Assembly: GCA_963931865.1 (NCBI GenBank)
Contig: OZ007512.1
Location: 2,089,950-2,153,949, forward strand
Direction: 5' to 3'
From: Axinella damicornis
Taxonomy: Eukaryota; Porifera; Demospongiae; Axinellida; Axinellidae
Length of the DNA: 64,000 nt
The position numbers and the translations under genes are program-made. The notes below the pieces were generated by a model, which worked only from the letters and a program-made list of their open reading frames with translations, had not been told where the DNA came from and did no database searches. This document shows positions 1 to 11,200 of the stretch, one piece after another. How positions within the stretch are numbered: the stretch's first letter is position 1; the number at the start of each line of letters is the position of its first letter.

Positions 1-56
1 CGTGTGCCTTCCTGAGAACGGTACTGCCACCGGAAGTCGAAGAGAGCGCTCGAGCA

Positions 57-103
57 ATGGCGGCCAACGGCGAGACAAAAGCGCTCATATCTCAGCCACC
101 AAG
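57..103 (+). CDS. Short first coding exon of an unidentified gene
   Basis: An ATG at 57 opens a 15-codon stretch (MAANGETKALISQPP plus a split codon) that runs into a good splice donor, AAG|GTGAGT, at 103/104. The preceding sequence is GC-rich and promoter-like. No continuing exon could be assigned with confidence, so the protein is not identified. A diverged copy of the exon and its flanks lies 614 bp downstream. The residue pattern (Met-Ala-Ala, charged, then Pro-rich) suits a cytosolic N-terminus but is not diagnostic. Confidence 0.4.
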
Positions 104-670
104 GTGAGTTTCAGCACCAACTTTTATCATTCAGGTCAGTGCTTGATAGCGATCACGGCGGAGTAGTCAGAATCTATGTAGGCCAATCCTAAGTACTCGA
201 ACATTATATTATATTATATTGGATTGGATTATATTATATTACGCGGCACAATTTTTCCCCTACCAGGAGTGTCATTTTATTTTTATTTTTTATTCTGATG
301 ATGATATAAAGGTTTCTTTTTACAGAAAAGGGGATAATTGCGTATTTTACGTTCCTAAACTTGCCAGCCTCATTCCCACGTCAATATGGCCGTAGCCTCG
401 TTCCCAGGCTTGAGAGGGGGAGGAGAAAAGGGCCTGGTATCCACTGTTTGCGCGTGCGCGTAACCTTAAAAATTACTTAAATTAAATCAGCGCATGTGCA
501 CAACTATGACCATGGAAATGGCCTTTATACTTGAAGCCTAAGTGAGCTCGAGTTTCGGCACATAAGCGTCACTGAACGACAGCGATCACGACTGTGTGGT
601 CAGAATGTTTGCTGGCCTTTCATAGGAGCTGTACTGGCAACGAACATATATGGAAGAGAGCGCTCAAGCA

Positions 671-717
671 ATGGCGGCCGACGGGAAGACAAAAGCACCT
701 GTATCTCCTCCATCAAG
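671..717 (+). pseudogene. Diverged duplicate of the first exon at 57-103
   Basis: The same exon recurs with substitutions (MAADGKTKAPVSPPS) in the same frame, again preceded by GAGAGCGCTC and followed by the same AGTTTCAGCACCAA intronic sequence. The donor is changed from AAG|GTGAGT to AAGGCGAGT, so the GT is lost. The duplicated block also takes in the downstream GATAGYGATCA-type sequence. It is read as a local duplication with a dead donor; use with a non-canonical donor is unlikely. Confidence 0.4.
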
Positions 718-1699
718 GCGAGTTTCAGCACCAATGTTTTACGTTTGTGTCACTGAATGATAGTGATCATGGCAGCATATAGTCAGAACCTTTGTAGGCC
801 AGTGGTCATAGTACTTATGCGGCACAATTCTTCCCCTACCCGTAGTGTAACATTTTATCATTCAAGGGGCAACCGCACTCTGGTAGCTGGTTGCAACTCA
901 CAGGTGACCCAAGCATAGTAAGGTAACTTGGAATGATTTTCAGGGAAATTAATTTCTGACTGGAAGTAGACAGACTTGCGCTGCATGTAACAATCAAAAG
1001 ATAGCACAGTCTTTCCTCCAGCTTCGATGCAAATTTCATGCCTCTAGCTGCTGTGGTTCCTTCGCAATGTATCAAGGCACAGCAAAGTTATAGTCAGTAT
1101 GGTAGCTAACTTGGAACAGTAGCTCGCTGCACAAAGCAGGATATATAGTATACCAAAAGAAAACCATATTTCGTTACACATGAATCGAAAAGCAGCTGGA
1201 TGATACAGATAGTGGTTCAAGATGGAGCACTATCAAAAGAGGTCAATGTCTGAATCAGCACTACATGTCTAAATGAAGAGATATTGGCTGATTCTGTTAC
1301 ACAGGAAAGACAAAAATGGAAAAGATAGGCTGGAGGAGAGCAGGTTATAGGCCTATTAGGTACACAAATTCATTAGAACAACATTGCATGGTGGTGCCAT
1401 ATTGAGGTTGGGATTAAATTTGGTCCTTATTACACTGCTATAATAGCTATACACGCATGCAAGCTCTACCACCTGAGTGCTTCACCTCAATTGTCACTGC
1501 TCTGGAGAGATTAATTACATGCCCCCAAAACAGCTGCCAGATTAGCTGAAGGTTACGGTATAACAGATCCTGCATGCATGCACAGCTAGGAGGCCTGGGA
1601 CATGTAGCTACTTACTGTATAATCGTGATTGCTGTTGATGTCTGCAGCCTTTCATGCATAGTGACCTGAAATGGTCCCATGCAGTAACACCTGTCCAAA

Positions 1700-1925
1700 G
1701 CCAAGTGTAAGCTTTACTGCCACTTCCACCAAGCGGATCAACAGACACCCTCCCATCTCTACAAAACTATCATCGGCGTCCTGCCTAACCTTGACTACTG
1801 CAGTAGTATGATTGTGGGATCCCCACCACATAACCTACATCATCAAATTGAAGGAGTCCAGAGGTTTGCAGCCAAGCTGTCCTCAAAGAGGTGGTCTGAC
1901 TCACTACTATAGCATGCAGTCTTCT
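1700..1925 (+). mobile_element. Non-LTR retrotransposon reverse-transcriptase remnant
   Basis: Across frames the plus strand reads like the end of a LINE reverse transcriptase: HLYKTIIGVLPNLDYCSS, then WDPHHITYIIKL, then a degraded 'ESRGLQPSC..QRGGL'. That follows the common LYK.......LDYC..VWDP....I..LE..QR.AA pattern of RT C-terminal regions. Frame changes between the pieces show it is dead. No target-site duplication could be placed. Confidence 0.55.
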
Positions 1926-2040
1926 CAGCAGATTGAACTGAGAGCTTCTGTCCATGAGGCGTACAAAGCAGGAGGTTATTTTTGTGTTGGCATATTCTGG
2001 CTGGGGAATCCATCATTCACCCCGTGATCTTACTTCACCC

Positions 2041-2096
2041 TAGCCTCGTTCCCAGGCCCCTTTCTGATTTTCGGATGGGGCCTGGGAACGAGGCTA
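2041..2096. mobile_element. Foldback element, TAGCCTCGTTCCCAGGC family
   Basis: A 56-bp near-palindrome opens with TAGCCTCGTTCCCAGGC and closes with GCCTGGGAACGAGGCTA. It belongs to a family with over a dozen members in this window. Confidence 0.75.
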
Positions 2097-2259
2097 ACTT
2101 CACCATGCACCCCCACCCAATTTACCGGTTTCATCCCACTCATCCTCTTTTTGTTCCATTTGCTCATATAGATCTATACTGTAACCTTCCAAACTCTTTT
2201 TTTTAAATTTCTGTAGCCTCTCTTTGGAATTGTTTACTTCACTCAGTTGTTTGTTGCAT

Positions 2260-2605
2260 GCCTTAAAAGGTTTACCCACTAGCTATGTAAATTGTACATT
2301 TGCCCCCTCATTGCTCACACATCCTGTATTTTAGTCCTTGTTTTTATTGTTGTTTTTGTTCTCCTTTCTTTCTAACTAGCATTTTGGCTGTACCTATTGC
2401 ACCAGAAGCCTAGCCTCGTTCCCAGTCCCACGCCCAGCTTTTCGTCGCTTGCAGTACGGGCGTGGGACGGGGTACGAGGCTACAAGGAGCCCATAATGCT
2501 TCGCGGCGCTCATAAGCTCCTGATTGCACTGAAACTATTTAGAACAATCGGATGCTGATCTACTCTACTGCCTCAACTGATTTGTTCCAACCAGTACGAC
2601 AGGTC
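2260..2605. repeat. Direct repeat, copy 1 (second copy 3745-4100)
   Basis: The block with GTACATTTGCCCCCTCATT, TGCTCACACATCCTG, an embedded foldback at 2411-2482 and CCCATAATGCTTCGCGGC recurs almost unchanged about 1.48 kb downstream. The content (T-rich, no ORF) suits the 3' untranslated part of the LINE remnant just upstream, or a segmental duplication. Confidence 0.7.
2411..2482. mobile_element. Foldback element of the TAGCCTCGTTCCC family
   Basis: Left end TAGCCTCGTTCCCAGTCC pairs with right end GGGTACGAGGCTA around a CGCCCAGCTTTTCGTCGC core. The same subfamily core occurs at 3904-3975 and 46201-46292. Confidence 0.7.
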
Positions 2606-3744
2606 TCAGTCTGAGCAAGCTCATGCCAACTCTGAAACACTTACAGTACGAGGACAACTAAGACCTGTGTACTCTTATGGCTCGATCAGCTAATGCACCA
2701 ACATTATTTTGCTTGTGTATAAACATGAAAATGTTCCAAACCTTTTTGAGTTAGTTATGCATAACTGTTGCCCCGCCATGGCCCTATTATAGCTCTCATC
2801 TGTGCATACTGATTCCAGACAACTTCAAACTGGTGGACAACGAACGGTACTTCTCTCCACATCGAGACACACAGCAACTCCAGTGTCAATGGACAGCGAC
2901 ACACTCACCACATGCAGGAACGAGTGGTGGTGCAGAGATGTATACCAGCGTGGGTACAACAGCAATGAAGATCTACCTTGGCAGACAGATGGTACCTCAG
3001 AGTGAACTCTGACAATTAACAATGAGGCTGTGGAGATTGTCAGTGAAAGCTACGTCAATGTGTATGTGTATGACTCACTACTACTGAATAGACTTTAATT
3101 TTGTCCCATTCCTTGAGTCCAGAATCCCATTCCACCATGTAATTAATGTTGTGCATATAAGTGTCAGATAAAACATTCTGTAGTGCACCCAAGTTAAAGC
3201 ACAATAATACAGTATGTTAAAACTGAAAGCTCTTTGTTGTGTTCATCTGCAGATTGAGAGTTGAAATCCCCAGGACGTTTCCAAGATACAGTTTGTCCTT
3301 GAGGTTGAGCTTGAGCCTCCCTCCTGCAGTAGTCGATAAACACCCTGTCATGCAGTGATCCAGTGTATACATTTGATTCAACCAGTCTTTTTTTTTTCCC
3401 TCCGCTATGAAAATTTTAATGTTGGTATTTGCATAGCTTCAGATGGGTTGGCAGATAGCAAACCCTGCTTGCTAACTATGACGCTTCTTGTTACTACCTA
3501 TATGTAACTATGTAGATGAATTATAACTCCCGTCAAATACTCCCGGTCATGCATGAGGTCATATTATCTGTGTGGAGTTGTATAATTATCCCACCGAATT
3601 CTTCCCACTAAGACAACACATTTTCATGCATTCAGCGCACACCACTTTCATAGGTACTCCTCTCCCACAGCATTCGCTCCTCAGCGGCCAAACTTGGTGG
3701 GGCCTGCACATATGGAGACTACAGCAGATTTCCCAAAATAAAAT

Positions 3745-4100
3745 CGTTGAATACACATAGGTACATTTGTACATTTGCCCCCTCATTGCTCACACATCCT
3801 GTATTTTAGTCTTTGTAGCATATTTTATTGTTGTTTTTGTTCTCCTTTGTTTCTGGTCTAGCCTTTAACTAGCATTTTGACTGTACCTATTGCACCAGGA
3901 GCCTAGCCTCGTTCCCAGTCCCACGCCCAGCTTTTCGTCGCTTGCAGTACGGGCGTGGGACTGGGTACGAGGCTACAAGGAGCCCATAATGCTTCGCGGC
4001 GCTCATAAGCTTAAGCTCCTGATTGCACTGAAACTATTTAGAACAATTGGATGCTGATCTACTTTCTCATCGACTGATTTGTTCCAACCAGTACGACATT
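3745..4100. repeat. Direct repeat, copy 2 (first copy 2260-2605)
   Basis: Second copy of the block at 2260-2605, including its embedded foldback (3904-3975). The copies differ by substitutions and a small insertion near 3816-3870. Confidence 0.7.
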
Positions 4101-4295
4101 CGGATGTGTTATAATATTATTATGTAATTCGGAGCTCCTATTATGTAATTCAGATATTGTAATTCAGAGCTAGCTCCTATAAATCATGTAATTCGGATGT
4201 GCTATATGTAATTCGGATGTCCGTAATTCGGATGTCCTATATTATGCAATTCGGATGTCCTATATGTAATTCGGACGTGCTATAATTATGTACAT
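4100..4295. repeat. AT-rich minisatellite, GTAATTCGGATGT units
   Basis: Irregular tandem copies of GTAATTCGGATGT-CCTATAT (13-25 bp spacing) fill this stretch; about eight copies can be counted. No coding signal was seen. Confidence 0.7.
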
Positions 4296-4624
4296 GAGAC
4301 TTGTAAGTTTGAACCGACTGGCTTTTTGACTCATTTGGCCGCCCATAGTATCCTGCTGGGCATCCACATTAATGTCAAAGCCTCCCAAAGCATGGGCCAT
4401 GGACTATGCATGGCTTCAAATCTAGCTTACTCACTCCTAAAATGTACAACAGTAAATTGTTGTATGGAAAAAGCATTCAGTCCTGTAAACAGCTCTAATT
4501 TATCCAATGGTGGAATACTGACCTCACTCTCATTCCACACGGTACGCCGGTTCCCATCTGACCACCGAAGCTAAAGGTGTTCTGGTGGAAAGCAGGCTAG
4601 CCTCCTGTGATTCTAGACACGCCT

Positions 4625-4626
<2 letters not shown>

Positions 4627-4664
<38 letters not shown>
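4627..4664. repeat. Poly-C run
   Basis: A long uninterrupted C homopolymer. Its true length is probably uncertain in the assembly. Just downstream, 4690-4786 is a partial member of the foldback family (TATTATTGTCAACGGAAACC and GCCTGGGAACGAGGCTA). Confidence 0.8.
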
Positions 4665-4665
<1 letters not shown>

Positions 4666-5082
4666 GCTTCTTTTTTTCTTTTCGTAGGCTTCTTCTTTTC
4701 TCCTTTTCAGGCCTGCTTCTCTGTGTATTATTGTCAACGGAAACCGAAGAACAGAAATACCGGGGTAGGCCTGGGAACGAGGCTAGGTTTTTACTTGCAA
4801 CGTCATAAAACCCAGCACTGCATGCAACAGTATTGCCAGATCGAGTCCCCAAGCCGTGGGGGCTCCATGCATGTGTGGGCTCAACTCTGTCTGGCCAGCC
4901 CATGGGGAGTGAACACAGCACCTAATAATCGTTCACTGCAGCGGTCATCGCCTGAAGTACATTCTGTTGAGGTGCATGCAATTGCAACAGCATGCTCCAT
5001 GTTCTGTACAAGCACTCACTCCAACTCACCCCCACATCACAAGAATGTACTCATCAGCTAATAATTTCAGGATGCGGGGGTG

Positions 5083-5282
5083 NNNNNNNNNNNNNNNNNN
5101 NNNNNNNNNNNNNNNNNNNNNNNNNNNNNNNNNNNNNNNNNNNNNNNNNNNNNNNNNNNNNNNNNNNNNNNNNNNNNNNNNNNNNNNNNNNNNNNNNNNN
5201 NNNNNNNNNNNNNNNNNNNNNNNNNNNNNNNNNNNNNNNNNNNNNNNNNNNNNNNNNNNNNNNNNNNNNNNNNNNNNNNNNN
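5083..5282. other. Assembly gap (200 N)
   Basis: 200 consecutive N, a likely placeholder length. The gap lies directly after eIF2D exon 11 (minus sense), so exons for the SUI1/C-terminal part may be hidden here. None was recognised between 1 and 5082. Confidence 0.99.
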
Positions 5283-5318
5283 AATCAGCGCATGTTTTTC
5301 ATTTCTGCCAAACCTTAC

Positions 5319-8236
5319 CTTGGGTCACTCGCAGATGTTAGATCATTCGACTTGACGTAGCTGGTGACGGTCTCCCGGACACCAGTGTGGTCCAGGATGG
5401 AGATCTTTGTGTACCCAGCGGGGGAGAACAGCTGAAGCATCTTGTGTGAGGGCATGAAGAGCTCAGTCACTCGCAGCACCTGCACGCAGGGGAAGAGGAA
5501 GATTAGAGGCTGCTACTGCAAGCAACAGGGCATTGTAACACCAGCTGCATTTAAGTTCATTTCCATGGCAACAACTGAACTATCTATGCATAAGTCCAGC
5601 AGTTTTTGACCTGCTCTACTCCTCCAATATCATAATACGTGTGTTGCGGTATACATCTAAATTCACGTAACAGGGCTTAAAATCTAAAAAGGCCCGGTGC
5701 TAAAAGATGATTTTTAGTTCTTAGATTTTAAACCCTATGACGTGGAACTGGGCGTTGTAACACCAGCTGCATTTAAGTTTTAACTTTATTCCCTTCGCCT
5801 TGTACCCAGACCTTCTTACCTCCAGCATTTTTTGTTTGCAGTAGTAACACAGGTTTGTACCGCAAGTGACGAATGCTGGGGTGAGAAGGCCTGCATGGGT
5901 ACGACGCTAAGTTAAGAGGTCATAAAGCAGCTGCTTAATTAGCACTAAACGGCTTCAACAATACATGCATACACATACCTTGGGTGAGGGTGTGGTCACA
6001 GTGGACAAGGAAGGATCACCTGATGCATCATGTGACTCCTCAGTAAGCAACTTGGGTGAAAATCTTTTAACCCTACATACGTAACAGCAATACACAAAAC
6101 TTTTAGGTCGGGTACGCAACATAAAACCTTACTACACCTACGCACACAGTGCAGTTCTGCTCAAGTTGAATGAATTGCCGAGCGGGAAGCGAGGCAACTA
6201 ATCGTGCAGTGTGGAGGCTGAATGTGTGCCAGTGCGACTATATTTGTCTGTAACGCACTGTGGCCCCCGCACGTAAATTACAATTTGGACCCCCAGCGCG
6301 CGTGCGGATACAACCCGCCCATGTGATCTCACGTTTGTCACTAGCTGAAATCAACATGGATGAGTATGAGTCCATTTCTGACCGGAGACGACGATTTCCC
6401 GCGAGGCATCTCTGCGTGGTCAACCACGTATGCACTAGTAACCCAGGATTGCTGTATCTCCAATGCAGAAGGTTTTCATTTTCATGCAGGTCCCTGGGTC
6501 CCATTAATGGGGGATGGTGATGACATCATCACTGAACTCAGTTGAGTTACCATAAATGGCATTGCTCAAACTTCAACAGAAAAACAAAGTCTTTAGTGGA
6601 ATTCGGACCCAGGACAGAGCCTGAGTCGAGACTCAGACTCACTCTACAAGTACACCACCGCACACAGTGAGACACTGGTGCTACAGCTCAGTACAAACTT
6701 CCCAAGAGCTGAGAAAGCATCTTTGTCAATCCTTACATTGGATGTTTGAATTCAACATTTGTGATCCGCTCGACTCCTTTCGACTGTTCCTCGACCTTGA
6801 TGACCCCACGGGTCTCCATTGCATTCAGAAACCTGGACAACTGGTGGGAGACAGTGTTATAATTAGTGAAAGTCACACGATTCACATGATACTCATATGA
6901 CTCTGCATGACTGCCACATGATTCAGTTACACTCAGGAACCAGAATCACATGATTAACATTTGAGTGTCACATGATTGTCACATGCCTCAAATACAATCA
7001 GAGCTAGAATTGGCTGAGGTCTCTAGCCTGTGCTGCTGTATGCAGACTTGCTTCAGCTCCTCTGCCGAGGGCCCATCAGTATCCTACACTAGTTGATCCC
7101 AGATTTTCCGGCAGACTTCATTTGCTTGCAACGCTTTCCTACGCATGCATGACTATTGTGTACCCATCATATGACTGTCACATGACTCTCACACGTTTCT
7201 CACATGATATCAGATATCTGCCCCACAATCATCACACGACAATCAAACAGGTCCTGACCATTGCATTCAGGTACATGTATCTAGTGAGAGCCTTCAACAA
7301 GAAGATCGTCTTCTCACCTCACAAATTTCAAGTTACTGCTCACCTTTTTGTAACTCGTCTTTTTCATATCCAACTTCTTGCTAGCCGGACTGAAAACAGG
7401 GAGGGTCACACATATGACTAACACTGGCAGTCTGATACACTGCACATGGTATCATGTGACAGTCATGTGACTTCTTGTTAGCCATACTGAAAACAAGAAG
7501 GGTCACACATAGCCGCGTACCCAGGCATACACGCGTTTCGTGTGTGGGCCTGGGAACAAGGCTAGGTCACACACATGACTAACACTGGCAGTCACATACA
7601 CTGTACATGGTATCATGTGACAGTCATGTGATAATCCAGCCACAGGGTAACAACAATGTGAGTCATGTACATGCAATCATGCGAAAATAATGTGATACAA
7701 AACCGTATTAATAGACGGTACAAACACTTAGTCTACTTACGTACATAGCACCTACCACAAGACCAGCATGAAGGATCGGTAGAAGGTGCTGGCTAGGAGA
7801 GGCAAGTCCGACTTTGTCACTCTGGACTTCAATGCTTGCAGGAAGCACTCTACCAGAAGGTCGTCCATCTCTGAGTGAAAATGGCAGGGCCCACAATGAC
7901 AGCCTGGCAACTGACAATTTCTGATCAATTTTGCAGCAAGTCTGACCACCTTGTCCGGCGGATATCTGGTCAATTCTGAGCTGAATTTCAAGCATAGTGA
8001 ATCCTGTTTCAAACTTCTTGAAATATTTATTCAGTTGGTGTGCGAGCTAATACACTGGGCATGGATACACCCAACCACACAGGACTTTACAGAATACACT
8101 GGGCAAGCATAATGAATATCTGTCATGGAGCACTGCAAATGGTGATCTTACTGCCATGAGTCACTCACTGCCATCCTCCTTCAACCCCTTCTTTCATTCT
8201 TCCCTCCCTCATCTCCTTCCTCTATCTCTACCTCGT

Positions 8237-8272
<36 letters not shown>

Positions 8273-11200
8273 ACCATTGGTTTGCACAGGTGCACCACTC
8301 TCCAGGATGGCACCAGAGTTTCCGGCTGCCTCATCCCTCATTTCACTAACCCTGTCTCCCAGACACTCGAGATCAAATCCGCTCACGCCACCTCCTCCCT
8401 CTTGCCCCACTCCAAGCAGACACACAGGACTGTCAGTAACACGGACATCCTTAGAACTGCCACCTGCGCATAAAACAGCCTGTTCATCCCCTCCTCCAAA
8501 TTCCTCTGACTCAGTAGTGTCTGTCTGGTGTGAAACTGATTGTCCAGAGGAAGGATGTCCACCATGTGCACCTCTGAGGACAGTTTCTGAGGTCAATTCA
8601 CTCCTCAAACAAGCATCCTCTTGTCTCTCATTCAACGCAAGCTGAAGCACTTGTTCAGAGAGGTCAGCTGCACCTCCGCCTCCGACCAGATCAGCGACAG
8701 TGAAGAGTTCAGCAAGATCACATCTCGGATCATCCCAACCTATATTGTCAGAGACACTGTCGGCCACCTGGTTTGTAAACACATCACTACGGACTTCTGG
8801 TACACTGGAAGACGCTGTGTGACCGTGCACAGACATTGTAGCATCCTCTGTCGTTTCTTTGTGGCAGGATGAGTCACCGGGGACAGTCGCCGGATCATCA
8901 CCATCACCTTCTTGAGTGTCTAAGTTGTGTTTCTGTACCGTTTCCATGGGCAACAGTGGTAGGTGGAGCTTAGAGCCCATTTTCCTGCATATTATTATAG
9001 TACGCACATTTAAGTGCTAGCTAGAACACACTCCGGACTGTGAGCTGCAATACACGGCCATAGTCTCGGCCCCAGACCCAAACCGACCCCAGCTTGGAAG
9101 AGATCCGTGCTGGGGTTGGGTTGGGTCTGGGACCGAGACTAACATGGCCAAGACAAACACCACTTCATAATTATAGTGCAAGCATACAACCATGCAATTC
9201 ATATCCCTAGCGCAAGCAAAGATCACATGGCCATGTACGACAGTTAATAGTCTTGAGTGTGTTCTAGCTAGCACTTGAATTAATTTATCTATCTATCTAT
9301 CTATCTATCTACATGCACACCCAAGCACTACCACAATATAACAACCTGACTCAGCACATTCTCTCCTCTCGTTCACCATCTTCCCTGCCCTCTTCCCCAC
9401 TCTCCTTTCCTCCCTTCTCCTCCTCCCCCCCCCCCCCCCCCCCCCCCCACCCCCTCCCTTCCTCCCTCCCTCTCTCACTCCCACCCTCACTCCCACCCTC
9501 CCTCCCTCCACTCTACCACCCACCCTCCCTCCCTCCACTCTACCACCCACCCACCAGAGATGGTCTTCGTAGAGATGTACTACTCTGAAGCCCTTTCCTC
9601 TCATCCCCTTCCCCACCATCACCTCCCACGCCATCAGAGCCACTGCCACGCCCACAGGGGACCTGCACGCACACATACACAGGAGAGTACATCATGAACT
9701 CAGCCTCGTTCCCGCGTGGCCTGGGAACGAGGCTAAACCTGAACTGTGAAGACCTCACAGTGTAGCCTCGTTCCCAGGCCGCACCAAGCTTTTCGTCGCT
9801 TGCAGTACGGAAAAGCGGGGAGAGCCTGGTATGTTTCCTCACGTGAGCGTTACGTAATCGACAAATGGCCAAATTTCAGAACGAACAAGCGCATTGTTCA
9901 ACCAACTACACGTTCAATGCTTGGTGTGTATGACAGTCGCCCCCCCCCCCGCTAGCCAGATATGCGTGGTAAGTTACCTGGTACCTCAGCTCTTCTTGCT
10001 GTTCTGAGCCCCGGCCAGATCGCCCACGATCAATTAAATCCTTTCTACCCTTGACGTCACGCACGTGAGGAAACATACCAGGTCCTCCGCGTTCTTTCGT
10101 GCAACCGGAGCGGCACATGGGCCTGGGAACGAGGCTACTCACAGCACACACTACTGCTACTAGCCTCATCCCCAGTCTGTTCCCACCTCCAGTCTGTGCT
10201 GTATGCAACTACGGAGGGGGCCAAGAGTCCACCAAAATACAGAGGGGGCCCAGAGTCCACCAAAATACGGAGGGGGGCCCAGAGTCCACCAAAATACGGA
10301 GGGGGCCAAGAGTCCACCAAAATACAGAGGGGGCTCAAAGTCCACCAAAATACAGAGGGGGCCCAGAGTCCACCAAAATATGGAGGGGGCCCAGAGTCCA
10401 CCAGAAGCAACCTCCCTCAAGAGTCTTCATTTTAAAATCTTCAAACAATGGTTTACTGATAATTGATTTGTTTCCACACTCCATCCCTCAAATGGATCCT
10501 TTAGGGTAGTTCACGGGAATAAACTAGTTGAGACCAGCCTCAATACCAGATCTCTACCCAGCTTATTGCTTGAGGAGATCCTGGGAACATGATGGAACAT
10601 CTCGCTTTTCACAGAAGAACTAGTACTCACCTGTTCCCAATGAGGTTAATGGCGCACACTTGTCCTCTTGACACTCCCTCCACACCGAGGCCTCCTCTCC
10701 CAGCATCTACCACACCCGGCAGCATCAGATCTGTGCACACAGGAAGCATTGCTCAGTATACTATAGTATACTATCCGTATCCCAACACTCCCTCCACACC
10801 GAGTCCTGCATCGACCACACCCGGCAGCATCAGATCTGTGCACACAGGAAGCACTGCTCAGTATACTATAGTATACTATCCAACACTCCCTCCACACCAA
10901 GTCCTCCTCTCCCAGCATCTACCACACCCGGCAACATCAGATCTGTGCACACATGCAGGAAGCACTGCTCAGTATACTATAGCCCATACTGTGTACATAC
11001 ATGGCTGTATATGCACAGTTTGTTCAGTTCTGTAGCTCTGTATTCTATGCCATACTTGAATAATACTACACTGTGCACACAGGAAGCACTGCTCAGTATA
11101 CTATAGTATACTATCCAACACTAGTATACTATAGTATACTGGCAGCGGTGACTGATCCCTAGCCATGACTCAACTCAACCTCAAACCGCCCGAAACATTT

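Noticed and set aside
4585..5061. 158-codon open frame across the poly-C run
   Set aside because: The frame depends on the homopolymer (Pro or Gly tract) and on foldback sequence; no splice or family support.
9305..9676. Gly/Arg-rich minus-strand frame through exon 5 of eIF2D
   Set aside because: Part is the real eIF2D exon 5 in another frame context; the Gly/Arg tract comes from CCCTCC repeats and poly-C in the intron.
10099..10509. Long open frames on both strands with STKI/PPPYFGG repeats
   Set aside because: They arise from a 27-29 bp minisatellite open in several frames; it lies inside an eIF2D intron.
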